A program made the position numbers and the translations under genes. This document shows positions 23,117 through 35,300 of a stretch of 64,000 nt of DNA, piece by piece. Numbering within the stretch: position 1 is the stretch's first letter; each line of letters starts with the position of its first letter. A model generated the notes under the pieces. That model saw only the letters and a list, made by a program, of their open reading frames with translations, made no database searches and had not been told where the DNA came from. The stretch spans positions 16,469,483-16,533,482 of the forward strand of contig NC_049979.1 of NCBI RefSeq assembly GCF_000003815.2, given 5' to 3'. The stretch is from Branchiostoma floridae. Lineage: Eukaryota; Chordata; Leptocardii; Amphioxiformes; Branchiostomatidae.

Positions 23117-25242
23117 CTCTCCTGTAAGTCAAGACCTGTTATACCTGTTGGGCGCATGATCCTGTTCATCCAATCCTAAATATAGACGGCGCTACAAGAC
23201 TAGCTTAGTGTGTGCAGTGAGCATACTGGTAGAAGGTAAGGTTACAAACAGTAAATTTGGTTTGAATACACGCATGTTTTACCTTACCTGACAGTTGGTT
23301 CTTCGGCAATAAAGCTATGTAACCGTTAACTACTACAGGGCATGTTTTCTTTAATTAAAAAAAAATATGCTGATGTTTTGTAGACAGGTCATAGGTTACA
23401 CTAAACCTGACAGGCTGAGCAAAACCGCATATACCGTATTACCTGTTGGCTAGTCCATGCGGATTTTTTCATGTTTGCAAAATTCTCTGATCCCATTGTG
23501 TCATAAAATGACCTTGTGTTGTTCGAGAGAAAGAGGATAAATTATAACAATAATCCTTTTTGCATGAAATTAAATATTAGACCTTTGTGCGGACGAGAAC
23601 GTGTACTTTAGTCTTGAACTAGTTTCACATTTAAATCTTTGCTGCAGAACGGTACACAATCAAAAGGTAGTTGAAGTTCATATACAAGTTGATGTTATAC
23701 ATCCGTCAATGCTTGAACAACGAGACGTTTACATAATGGCCTGTATCTAAATAGAAGGGCGATCTACAAACAGTAGCTAAAAGTAGCTTACGTTTGAAAG
23801 TAATGGGGGAGGGGGAACAATAACGTCTCCTCAACGGATTAAATCAGAAGATGTAACAGGGTCTTCAAAGCACATACTACATTACATCAGTGACTACTTC
23901 TTCAAGACCTAATAGACCTTGAATTATTAATATTGGTTAATGTAAGGTAAATGATAGGGTAGGGCGTTCCATTTTGTAAGTGATTCCATTTGCTAACATG
24001 TTCAAATGTACCCGCCATCAAGGATATAATGTAACGTTACTAATACCGCCTTTCTACGGGGAAAGCACCGCGCTTTCTTTGATGTCAGAAAGATTCGGCC
24101 AGAGCCCTCAGCGAGCGAGGTGGGATCACCAAGGTCGTCATGAGCGCACAAGGAGCACCATGATCGCGAAGGTCGCCATCACCTCGACGAAACAATTCAA
24201 ATCAGTCGCCGTGCGCCACCAGAGCAAAGAGCGTCCGCCGAAAAAAGAGTGCAGTGAGCGCTCACCAGGAGCGCAGTGAGCGCCAAATTAGCGCATGCAC
24301 AACGGGTACTGTGAGCGCATGATCACAGCAATCGCTCAATGAGCGCCCAAGGGTCACAGGGAGTGCTTGAACGTTTCGAACATCTCTCAAGGAGCGCCCA
24401 GTGGTCACAGGGAGCGCTTTCAAGACCATTTTTAAGAACATTTCGTTGCGCAGGGAGCGCAGACCGGTCATCACAGAGATTTCACTAGTGCGCGTGCAGC
24501 GAAATATGTTCTTAACATAAGCGACAAGTCGCAGGAGATCTCTGAGATCCCAGAGCTCGTTACCGAGTCGCAGATCCTGCGTGCAAATCGTGCGTACCTC
24601 GCAAGGGCCGACATTAGATTGATAGCGTGAGTCAGTCCAACGATTGAAGACCAATAGGCGAGTGCATACCTAGTTATTAATCATCGAGCGCAAATTGGAT
24701 GGCATACGTCCGTCAGTCGGGCGACGTTCGAGCGACGTTCGTCCGACTTCCGTTTGTTCACAAATATTCCTGGGAATGGGAGGGTAATTCTGACATTGTG
24801 GTCCCCGTGGTAGTATGTAGGCTGGGTTTGTGACACGCTTTCCTTTCTTGTGTCATTTCTTTTATGCCCGTGCATTCCATTCATTGGTAAAAAAAGATTC
24901 CGACAACAAAATACGCAACGTTTATTAATCTCTTGCCTTTTTTGAGGAACGTTTTGTGTTACCTTTTCCGCGTGCAAGAGGTCATGGGAGGTTCATTATC
25001 ATAGATTTATTCACCGTCGATCGCACGAGCCTCGCTTAAATGTGACAGGGACAGTTTTTGGGCGACAAATACGCAAGACCCTCTGAAGATCTTAAAATTT
25101 GCCGACCTTCCTGCGATCGCGAAGTACGTCCGAAGATCGTATATAATGTGACAGGGGTATTATGGGCAAGGTGCAACATATTGTCATTTAAGGTCGTAAT
25201 TATTTTTTCCCCATCCCAACAATCAGTGACATTGTCCTCAAC
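23117..25242. promoter_or_regulatory. divergent intergenic region between the two GTPase-kinase paralogs
   Basis: About 2.1 kb separates the outermost minus-strand start codon (23116) from the plus-strand start (25243), so it must hold both promoters or a shared bidirectional one. 24090-24480 is distinctive: GC-richer, with many GAGCGC/GGGAGCGC words (for example GAGCGCAGTGAGCGC at 24249 and repeated GGTCACAGGGAGCGCTT). No TATA box or start site can be named with confidence. No exon was recognised. Confidence 0.5.
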
Positions 25243-28200
25243 ATGGCGACGGAAGTCAGTGAGGAGAAGGCACAGTTGACCGAAGATGAAGTAGCCAGTG
25301 TTCGGAACCTGCGCGAGGCTAGGAGGCTTTCGAGCAATCACAACATTTCGCTGGAAGGAGTGAAGACCCTGGAGCAAATAAAAGAGAGGCTGCTTCAACA
25401 TGTGTTGGACAAAACGACGACGAAGGAAGACTTTGAAGTCAGTAGGATATAAATTTTACCGTCGTTTTGATAAACTCATGGGAAATATAGCGATGTTCAT
25501 AGTCATGCAATGCAATTCTGTAACGTTACATGTTTTTAAAGCTAATTACGTTCGGATGGTCTTTTTAATCGAAATATACGTATATTGCGCTTAGAAGTCG
25601 TTTCATATAGCAAAATTCCATATTTACCTTTATCGTCAATTATGCAAATGCCAATATTTATATTTGCATTCATTCTAAGCCACACGTATATTGTAACGTA
25701 TATTTGCTAATCTATTCGATGCAGATACTTAAGTCTACTATTTTGTCCCCAGATTCTTGCTGTCGTAGCAGACCTAAAAGATGACGACAGAAGAAAGCGA
25801 CAGTTATTAAAGGAGCGCATCAAGGAGATGAGAGAGTTCCTGAGGGGCTGTGACAGAAGCGTCGAGGCGCACCTCAGAATAGAGCAGACGGTAACAGACG
25901 TCGAGCAGGACTTTGATTCCCGACTCGAGCAGTTGGAGTCGGACTGCCCTATTCTCGTGGCAGGTAGATCTACAAAATGTTCTTCGCATCATATTGAGTC
26001 TTGCATGAAATGTGGATAGCTCGCTTTTAGAGATGTTGTCGGGCACATCGTACAACTGCGCGTTGAGTACCAGTCACTTTTCAAAACTTATTTTTGTTCG
26101 TCATTATCTTTCAACTTAACTACCTGTGATATGAAATCTTTTATTCTAAAACTTCTGATGATTTCAGCAGCGTTTTATCGTGTGATTCTTTAACGCAATT
26201 ACCATAGTCCTGCAGAAATTCGATCGTGCCATCATTTTCACGCTTATGGGGACGATCGCAATAGTTAACTGAGCCCTGTACAATATGTTTCAGGCGAAAC
26301 CTCGTCAGGCAAAAGCAGTTTGATCAACCTTCTCTTAGGAGAAGATCTACTCCCATCAGCCCATCTTAGCAGCACGTCTGTCATCTGTAAGATCAGGTAC
26401 GGGGACAAGAAAAGAGCCGTCATCAACTACGCTGACGGTCGGCAGGAAACCCTCCCCCTCCCGGATGGAGAGGATGCAGAGTCGTTCACGTCTGTTCTCC
26501 ACACCCACCTGCACAAGAAGGCAGACAGAGAGAAGCGGTCCCAATATCAAGATGTGGAAATATTCGTTCCACTGAAATTTCTGAAGGTATGCAACACATC
26601 TTACATCTCTCAGCCTCCCGCGCAGAACCTATAGGGCTGTCGGTGGGCTTCACTTTTCTGCGCTTTATCTGTTCTCTTGCCAGTTATACTATGGTCAATT
26701 ATGTCAGCTTGGCCATATTGAAACATGAAATACCGTGAGAATAAAAAAAACGCCGGCAACCGCTTGCGTTGACAATGTTTGGATTTTGAAATTGGCTCCG
26801 TGAGCTAAGTTATTCGACGCGGAGTTTATATTACCATTTGATGACTGCGATTGCGAATGTGATAACGGCTCATAATACACAATACACGCCAAGTAATGAT
26901 ACAATTTGTGCCTTTATTTCGCTGGAACAGAGTGGTATCTTCATCGTAGACGGCCCGGGGATTGGAGAGAATGAGGCCATGGACAGCGTGCTGCTGGACT
27001 ACCTTCCAAGTGCATTCGCCTTCATCTACGTCATCAAGAGTGACAACGCCGGTGGCGTGCAGAAAGATAGGGTGAGAAACTCATTGTGTATTTCATGAAA
27101 TGCCCTTGTGGACCTTTGAACGTTCACAAATGAGGATAAGAAGCTTGGGACACAAACACTTATTTCTATTCAATTATCTTTGTTATTCACAGCTTCAACA
27201 GTTATTGAAAACTGTTGCAAAAAGAGCCAAGCTACAGACAGTGAACCCTGCCGCCGCCATGTTCGTCTGTAACAGGTGGGATTTGGTCGAAGAAAGTGAG
27301 CGTGAGAAAGTGAGACGTGACACAGTCCACAAGTTGAAGACGTGTTGGCCAGGATTCAGGCAGACGCAGCTCTTCTTCATGGACAGCAAGTCCGAACTGG
27401 AGAACTCCAGGCACGGTCACAGGTCACGGGATTTCGAGAACCTCCTGTATGGCATCCGAAACCTCATCCCATGCAGTCTGCAGGCAAAGATACGTGCCTC
27501 CTCCAGGTAATAAAAACTTTCAATCGTTAGCAAATGTCGCTTAATTGCTCCCTAACTGTGCACTCTCACTGCACTTGCGTCAAGCTTGCGTCACTGAGGC
27601 ATTCGTTCACTGCATCACTGTTTTGTTACTTTCTCCGATCTTTTTTATAACCTAGATATTGCGTCATACGTAAAAAATTGACTTAGAAGACGACAAAATA
27701 CACAAAAAGTTAGAAAATTCGTTCTTTATCTCTGAAATTCGTTCAGTATGTTCGAACCCCGCAGTGACGCAAGCTTAACGCAAGTGCAGTGATAGTGCAC
27801 CTTAAGTATTGTTGCTACATGTTGGCCTGGCTACAGAAACACTATTTGAAGATCAGCACATTGAAATTTCTGGTGGGATATTGATAAAACACATCTATTC
27901 TTTCTAATGTTAAGATGATATCAATAATATTGCTTCCGTTTATAGGTGGCTTGAGTACCTCGTCAGCCGTGTTCTCCATCACGTGAAGACATACTTGTAT
28001 AAGTCAAAGATGACCAGCATCAAGCTCAAGGAAGTTTTCCGTCAGACAAGAGAGAATTTGAAAGAGATCCAAGGTGAAGCAGACAAAACCATATCCATGC
28101 TAAGCAAAGAGGTACAAAAAAGTATCGAAGGAGCAGTAGGCCATCTGAAGACCTACCTGGAGTCACCGGAGGCAGAGCACGCCATGAAAGGTTGGAGGAA

Positions 28201-30248
28201 AACGGTCATCCCAGAAGTGACGGAAGGAGTCGAGTGGGAGGTTGTGATGTACGAAATGGAGACCTGCATCAGTAATCGCATGGAGAAGGTTGTAGAGGAA
28301 TGGGGGGCGGAGAAAGGCAACATGGGGTCTGAGATGGACCGCCTGATGGACCGGTTGAAGACCGAAATCACCCCACTTCAACTTCGGCTGAAACAAATTG
28401 AAGAAGAGATCGAGGTTATTGGGAAAAGTGGTAAGAACCAGTCGGAGATAGTGAGACGCATCTCTTTGGGGAGGTTTATGCGAACGTTCGACCAGGATGA
28501 GGTGGGGATCGAGAGCACCTCCATGAAGAGATTGGACCGAAAAGACAGTACCACCAACATGGATCTGACGTCGTCCCTTCTGGCCCTCAGCATTGTTGGA
28601 GCTGTCGCAGCAGGACCGGTTCTCGCTTTCTACGGTGTGCAGTCTCTCCGGAAGAAGTACAAAGACAAGAAAGAAAAGGACAGGTATGCAGAAGAGGGGC
28701 CAAAGTACGTCGAAAAAAAGGCGGTTGAAGCCCTAAAGGAGTTTTGCAAGAACGACGAAGGGATTCGCAAGTACGTAGAGGAAAGCTACAAGCCAATTCG
28801 AGATCGGATGGAGAGCTTCCAAACCAGCCTCCAGAAGCAAGTGAAGGCACAGCTGCAGCTCATGGCAAAGATCGAAGACGACCGCCGAAGCAAGCAGCAG
28901 CTTGACTCCGACTTCAATCCTATGCTGAAGACGATGGAAGAAATGCAAGCTAAACTGGAACTGTTCAACCTACAGGAGCTCCCCCTGGTGCATCCTGATG
29001 CTGTCTGTTGCCAGAGTACAGAGGAAACCGTTGTAAGCAACTCAGTCCTTGCCGTATGTGTCAAGGGATCTATGGAAGGAAGGGAGGTGATTATCAAGAA
29101 ATCCCTCGGTGCAATCGATGTTGAAAGTGCGCGAGACATTGGAAGGATGAGGTTAGCATAGGTTACAAGAACTTTCAGATGTCAAATTGTCAATTTACTC
29201 TGTTCATTGTACGTTGGTTATTGAGACGAGGTTGCCACATCTTGCATTGTTTAACCTGCATCTCTTCTTTATGCATCCTTTCCTCTAGAAACATTCACCA
29301 TCCAAACATTTTGGCTTTCAAGGGAGTCGACTTTTCATCAGGTGCACCCAGACTGGTCCTTCAGACAGCTGACAAAACTCTGCGGCAATTACTCCCTGTC
29401 GGTGCTGTTCACTACAGCAGTGGGTACGTCTTCCGACACACCATCCTGCCTGCCATCAGGGCAATCTCTGACGCCCTCTCCTACCTGCACGAGAACAACC
29501 TTGTCAGCTTTGAGTTGTCACAGGACACAGTCCAGGTAATTACGATAGGTATAGTTTATTTGTCCCAAATAATATTGGTCATTGTCACCAGGAAGTTAAT
29601 TGTTATCACCTGTCATCTTTTCGTCTCAGTTTGAAGCTAAGGGAGACAATCAGTTCAAGCTTCTTCACGTCGGCGTCCCCCGAAAGGTTAACCTTCCTCC
29701 AGATGTCGACAAGAAGGGAGGGGCGTTCGTCTACCTCCCACCTGAGACGCTCCAGGGAGATCACCTGTACGACAGTCGCTCTGACATGTACAGCCTCGGG
29801 CTGATGATGTGGGAACTGTGGTACCACCAAAAGGTGAGGTAGCACAAGCTGTAAAATCGGTTTTGTGTTTGATAAACTTCAAGTCGCCGTTGAAGTTTAC
29901 GAATTATTTCAAGTCGATAAACAAGAGTTGATTTAATTTATGCCCACTTGTTTGCATGGAAAGATGCTATTAATACTTTTGTTCTGTCAATAAAGATAAT
30001 ATATATATTTACTCCCATCCTACCATCTACAGGCATTCGATGCTGTGACTGACCTGCCATTGGACATGTTCCTCGGAGTTATGGACGACAGGTGCCCGAG
30101 CACATCCGACCCCGGCCCGATGAACGGCATGTCTGCGGACGTGGGGAACAGATGGAGGGACATGATTGACAGGTGCCTTGTGCTGTCAAGAGAAGGACGA
30201 GACATTTCCCCATCTGACGTCATCAAGGTTCTAGACAGTATCCCGTGA
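25243..30248 (+). CDS. dynamin-like GTPase fused to a C-terminal pseudokinase (DSTYK-like paralog), 1,008 residues
   Basis: Nine exons join in frame: 25243-25437, 25753-25963, 26294-26586, 26931-27071, 27193-27506, 27946-29151, 29289-29535, 29630-29833, 30033-30248. Splice phases largely match the minus-strand paralog. G motifs are intact: GETSSGKSS (136), DGPGIGE (240), and NRWD (307-310), where the usual Lys of NKxD is Arg. A charged helical region leads to a hydrophobic segment at about 594-619. The kinase-like domain keeps a VAIK-type lysine (VIIKK) but has no glycine-rich loop. HRDLKxEN is replaced by SFELSQDT (860-867), DFG by HVG (882-884) and APE by PPE, so catalysis is not expected. 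A role as allosteric partner or scaffold for the active paralog is inference. 26931-29833 contains no frame breaks, so it is not a pseudogene. Confidence 0.87.
27558..27800. mobile_element. MITE with ~43-bp terminal inverted repeats in intron 5 of the pseudokinase gene
   Basis: Left end at 27558 reads GTGCACTCTCACTGCACTTG and continues CGTCAAGCTTGCGTCACTG. The reverse complement of 27758-27800 gives the same with a few substitutions (GTGCACTATCACTGCACTTG, CGTTAAGCTTGCGTCACTG). The 243-bp element has an AT-rich non-coding core. The flanks (CTAACT left, CTTAAG right) do not give a clear target-site duplication. Confidence 0.75.
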
Positions 30249-32368
30249 GACAATTTCAAGTCACAGCTTGAGGCTGGAGTGTGAGGTTTTTGAAAAAAAA
30301 AAAGACTGGGCAGTAATCATTGAAGACGGAAATAAACGTGAAAATTATGTGATAAGTACAATATTGCAACTGTTACTTACACAACTAACCATTTCTAAGA
30401 GGTCAAAGTTATTAGAGGCAAGCGCCTTCAGTCATTTCTTTTAGGAACATGGCACGACGAGAAACTATGTAACTATGGACTGACTATGAGAAGATGGACT
30501 TATATCATGTTGACTATTTCGAACATGTTTATGAAATGGTGAACTTTAAATTATTGTGCAATAACCCACTGGAGATTTATCAAGGTGAAATATGGGCTTT
30601 GAGGGCAAAAGTCTTTTGAAATACTCTAGAGATGTATGAAATAGACTCTAGGTGATATATAAATTTACCGACATATTTTGTGACACTGTGATACACATTA
30701 ACACATTGTGCGCTTGTACACAAAAATTGGCATTGAATAAACAGTTTTAGTCCATGCGTGTTCTTGTTCTTGAAATTGCACGAGGAGTATATGCATTTTA
30801 ACTTGTTTCATGCTGAAGGTACACGGAATAGTATTGCAAGTCAATTGAAATTTCAAAATGTGCTTGTTTCAAAATCTGTTCATTTCAGTGCATTGCGTAA
30901 GATTCAGTTTGTCTCGATTTTAAAGTCTTCTGTTCACTACCTTAGGAATGAGAAATAAGCTGTTATCTTTGGGCCAACTTTGGGCGCCACTGGTGTTTGA
31001 CCTTAGTACTGCAGCAGAACCTCAATATTTGTCCGGAATGTGCTATTAATCATGTTGTTATTGTTGTGGGAATTGAGAATAGAGTGAAAATGATTGAAGC
31101 CACACATTTATTCCCATGTCGATTTTTGTTTAATGTTCCAGGTGAGTTGCGTCTTGAGATATATCCGATAGGTGGCAGTTTTGCAATGCAAATTGAACCA
31201 GGCCGCAATGAAATGGCTGACATTAACCCTCTGAAATCAGAGGTAAGAGTGACACGATTGTAAGAAAATGCTTCCAAATCGCTGTTTTACTTGATTCAGG
31301 ATGAGCATGGCACCCTTGCTGCCATCAAGGGATACTAGTTACGTTACAAATGTGTGAAAATGTGTGTGAAAAGTGTGATTTTAGTACCAGCCGATGTAGA
31401 AAATTAAAAAGAAGTTCAGGGTGTTTGACTTTTACCGCGCACAAGAATTTGTTCTTAAGCTAGCGCTGTTGGCAACAAGACGACTGTTGTGTGGTAGTCA
31501 TCCCTTCTAAATTTTTAGGTGTAAATTTACAATGTGAATCACAACTTCATAAATGGCTGTGTCAGCGATAAAGTGATGTGAAGTGTAATAGAGTGATCTG
31601 AAATGAGGTGAAGTAAGATAACTGTATTTACGAAACGTGTGTAGCACTTGTAAATACAGCAGATCCTCTTTGATTTATCACAGAAATTACTCGTTTGAAA
31701 GCTTAGAAGTAATGATCCAATGAATAGCCATGTTGACTTTCCCCGGCGGGCACGTAACAATTGACTGGGTACAGTAATTGTTTTGGGAGGTCAAAGGCTA
31801 CGCACAGGGAGTGTCTGTTTACCATGTATCCGTGACTGTTCTCACATCGGACTCAGTGACGTCACAAGGAAGTGAAGTTTTCTTCTTCGAAGGTACACGT
31901 CGTTTCCTAGAAGAGGAGGGCTTGAGTGCATAAACATGAGTTCAGCAAATATAAAGAAGTTCAAAAGCTGGTCTGGGGCGCCTGCTGACAACAATCGAGT
32001 ATAGACGGGGAGCAAAGGGACAGGCAGTGTTTGCAAGTTCTTACGGCGGCGTGGAAACCTGTTCTACCCACAACACGACCGGCGGATATCGACTGACTGA
32101 CACACCAGGTGAGACTTGTGTGAACATGGATATGCATGCTCTTAATCGATTTGACAACTATCCAGTGCAGACTTATCCCGTATTTAACTCATATAACAAT
32201 ATGTATTTCATAGCTTTTATTCTTGTTACATGTATGTGTGTGCACCAAGCAGAGAATAAAATTGAAAACCTACGACAGTCAAGGCTGCCATGTTCAAAGA
32301 ACAATTTGCGCATATTTCCTGAGAGGGTCATCTTGCCTGCTGAAGTTCATTGATTTCCTTCCCTAGCC
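30249..32368. other. 3' flank of the pseudokinase gene and 5' flank of the FMO gene
   Basis: No independent gene recognised. 31007-31025 matches the GGGCCCC-associated repeat at about 10545. At the right end the sequence CACACCAG/GTGAGACT (junction at 32107/32108) is a good splice donor, and the FMO start codon sits right after an acceptor (TTCCCTAG at 32359-32366). A 5'UTR exon ending at 32107 is therefore likely for the FMO gene. Confidence 0.45.
30331..30336 (+). terminator. candidate polyadenylation signal AATAAA
   Basis: Lies about 83 bases after the stop codon of the pseudokinase gene. A second AATAAA at 30736-30741 offers a longer 3'UTR. Which is used cannot be decided from sequence. 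Confidence 0.4.
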
Positions 32369-35300
32369 ATGGGTTCTAAGAAAGTGGCCATCATAGGAGC
32401 CGGGGTGAGCGGACTCACGTCAATCAAGGCTTGTCTGGAGGAGGGGCTTCAGCCTGTGTGTTTCGAGCAACATGATGATCTCGGTAAGAACCTGGCATTA
32501 CATGTCTTATATGCTGATGCAACAACGTTGAATAATGAAATCCCATTCTAATCATGACAAAAACATTTAAATCATTATGGAATAGATTTTTCTTCCTACT
32601 GCCCTATGAAAGGGATGAAAATAGAAGGGAGGGATAAAAGATTGTAAGTAGCCTATGTGTAGGTGTGTGTGATTTTACCATATCCCAACATTCCTATCCA
32701 CACAAAGCCTGTTTAACTTCCCTATCGTCAGTTTTTAAAGTCAATAGTGCCCAAGTTGTTATGCTATAAGCTTGCCAAAATCAATCCATGTCTACTTGTG
32801 TGCTACTGCTAGTAATCTCAGTGCAAACTGCAATTCCAGGCGGCGTATGGTACTACTCTGACGACGTCAGGCCCAACCAAGGCGCCGCCATGTACCGCTC
32901 TCTCATCACCAACTCCAGCAAAGAAATGATGTCATTCAGCGACTTCCCCTTCCCTAAGGACACGCCCCCCTACCTGCCGTACCACCGTGTGTACACATAT
33001 CTACAGGACTACGCTCAGCACTTCGACCTGAAGAAACACATCCGATTCGGCACACAGGTGGGAATATTCTTGTTGTTGAACCACACCCTCTGCTTCTTTA
33101 CCACCTGTACTAAATCGTTGTTCTGTTGTTCTCCTTTCTCACGTTCAAAATTGATATAATTGTGTATCACTCCAGGTCCGGCGCATAGAGAAGACAGAAG
33201 ACTATAATGAGACAGGCCGGTGGGAGGTCCGTACCGTACAGACGGGGAACAGCGATGTGGAACAGAAAGAAATCTTTGACGCCATCATGGTACGTACTTG
33301 CGTGGCCATAGAAATAGAAATGTTAAACACAGAGATGACTGATAATCTTCGATGAAGTGTCAAAGATCCAACCGACCACTTGCGACATCTTCTACAGGTG
33401 CGGTCTACATGTGATTATCAAAGCTGCGACGGTCCACCTTTCTTTGGTACTTACATACTGTACTTACATTCCATATGTAAGTTAACTCATCTCAACTTCA
33501 CCTCACGATTCCCTACTTCCTTCCCAGGTGTGTAACGGCGTGTTCGCCCGGCCGTACGTTCCAGACGTGCCAGGTCTGTCGGACTTCTCAGGCGTCACCA
33601 TGCACAGTCAGGAGTACCGGACTGCCCAACAGTTCACAGGGAAGAAGGTGGTTGTTGTAGGTCAGTTATCGCCTTCCACTTACATCCTGTGTTTAAAGGG
33701 GCATTCCACTCCAGAAGGGAGTATTGTTTTCCAATAGATAATGTATCAATGAATGCATAATCAGCCGAACTTTGTGGAATTCACCTTGGGATGAATTACG
33801 TGATTTGTGTTTTATAAAACAATAATGACACTCACTAAACCCATGCAGACCCTACCCATGCATTCCCTATACGCATAGACACTTTGTTTATCGTACATAT
33901 TTTCGGAATAAATGAGGTACGCTAAGCACACCGAGAAGGCAAATTGCTCATAAGATAGCAAAGAATACAAGAACAAGACGAGGTTTCTTAGCGAATCTGA
34001 AATTAGTTTTGTAACCTTAACTAAAAGTTTTGCATTGTATTCAGCCATAGGATTAATTCAATTAGAGGGTACTTGTGGAGTTTAGTAGAACATTGAATGC
34101 TTTTGAGGCATGTGGAGCAACTGGGTACTTTATCGTATAATGTGAAGTAGTATGTAGTTATCACTTCCTAAAATTGATATCTATCGGAAAATAACACTCC
34201 CGTGTGGAGTGGAATGCCCCTTTAAGCTGTGTCTAGCCAAATGACTTGAGATAACCTCATTCATGCGCGATTCTATCTGCAGGGGCGGGAAACTCTGCAG
34301 GCGACGTGGCGGCGGAGATCGCTCAGGTGGCGTCACAGGTGAGAGTAAACGTTTATGACAACTGCCGTGCTATAGTCTCCTTTAATTTGATCCCTACTTA
34401 TTTCTCCCCTTCGCTAAACCTGTCCGCCAAAACCCATACCCCTAAATGTGCATATCCGGATGGTACTTTAAACTGTTTTATCAGTTCCATTTGACCCTTC
34501 CCCATGGACGTGCACTGTTCATCCTGACAACCCTTGCCGTTCCGCAGGTGTACCTGAGTCTGAGGGACGGTGCCTGGGTGCTCCCCCGGCTGGCTCAGGC
34601 CGGGATGCCGCGGGACATGATGCTGCGCCGGGTACTCATGAGCATGCCCGAGTTCATCGTCAACAAAATCATTAAGGGCGAGGCGAACGCCAGAGTGTGC
34701 CATGACAACTACGGGCTGACGTGTCCGGCCGAACCGCTCAAACATTCCGTCATGGCTAATGATGAAATAGGGTACAGACTGGTCACTGGGCAGGTAAGGT
34801 TGTACAGAGCATAATGTAAATGTATCGATGAACAATAGACAACATTTCATGCAGTCTGGTTGGTGTTTGTGCTTCTAATGATGTGTTGTTAGACTGTTTA
34901 TTCAGTTGTTTATCTTGCCATGTGTGCCAGTGACAATTTTATAGCGCATCATGTCTAATGTGATATGTAATCGTAACTGCTCCTTGATAATCACACACCT
35001 GTCCCCAACAGGTCATCACGAAGCCCCAGCTCTCCCGGTTCACCCAGCACACCGCTCGGTTCGAGGACGGCAGTACAGTGGACGGACTGGACGCTGTGGT
35101 GTTCGCCACTGGCTTCAGTCTGGCGTTTAACTTCAGTGACAAGTCCATTCTTCCTGGTAAGTTTCTTGCATGTTTTTTGAAACTCTTCATGAAACTCTTA
35201 GAAATTTTTGTTTCACCTCATGTGGTGATTGCAAGTCTGTCTGCATTGTATCTTCTACTTTAGTCTGTAAGTTAAATGCATAGAAGATCTATTCAAAAGT

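Noticed and set aside
24262-24654. 130-codon minus-strand frame in the divergent region
   Set aside because: It is produced by the GAGCGC-rich repeat block, with low-complexity repeats of RSL/VTTGRSL type and no splice context.
25243-30248. Processed or degraded pseudogene
   Set aside because: All exons have good splice sites and phases, and the 1,008-residue frame is open. Only kinase catalytic residues are replaced.
32027-32353. 108-codon plus-strand frame upstream of the FMO
   Set aside because: It overlaps the likely 5'UTR exon and intron of the FMO and has no domain character.
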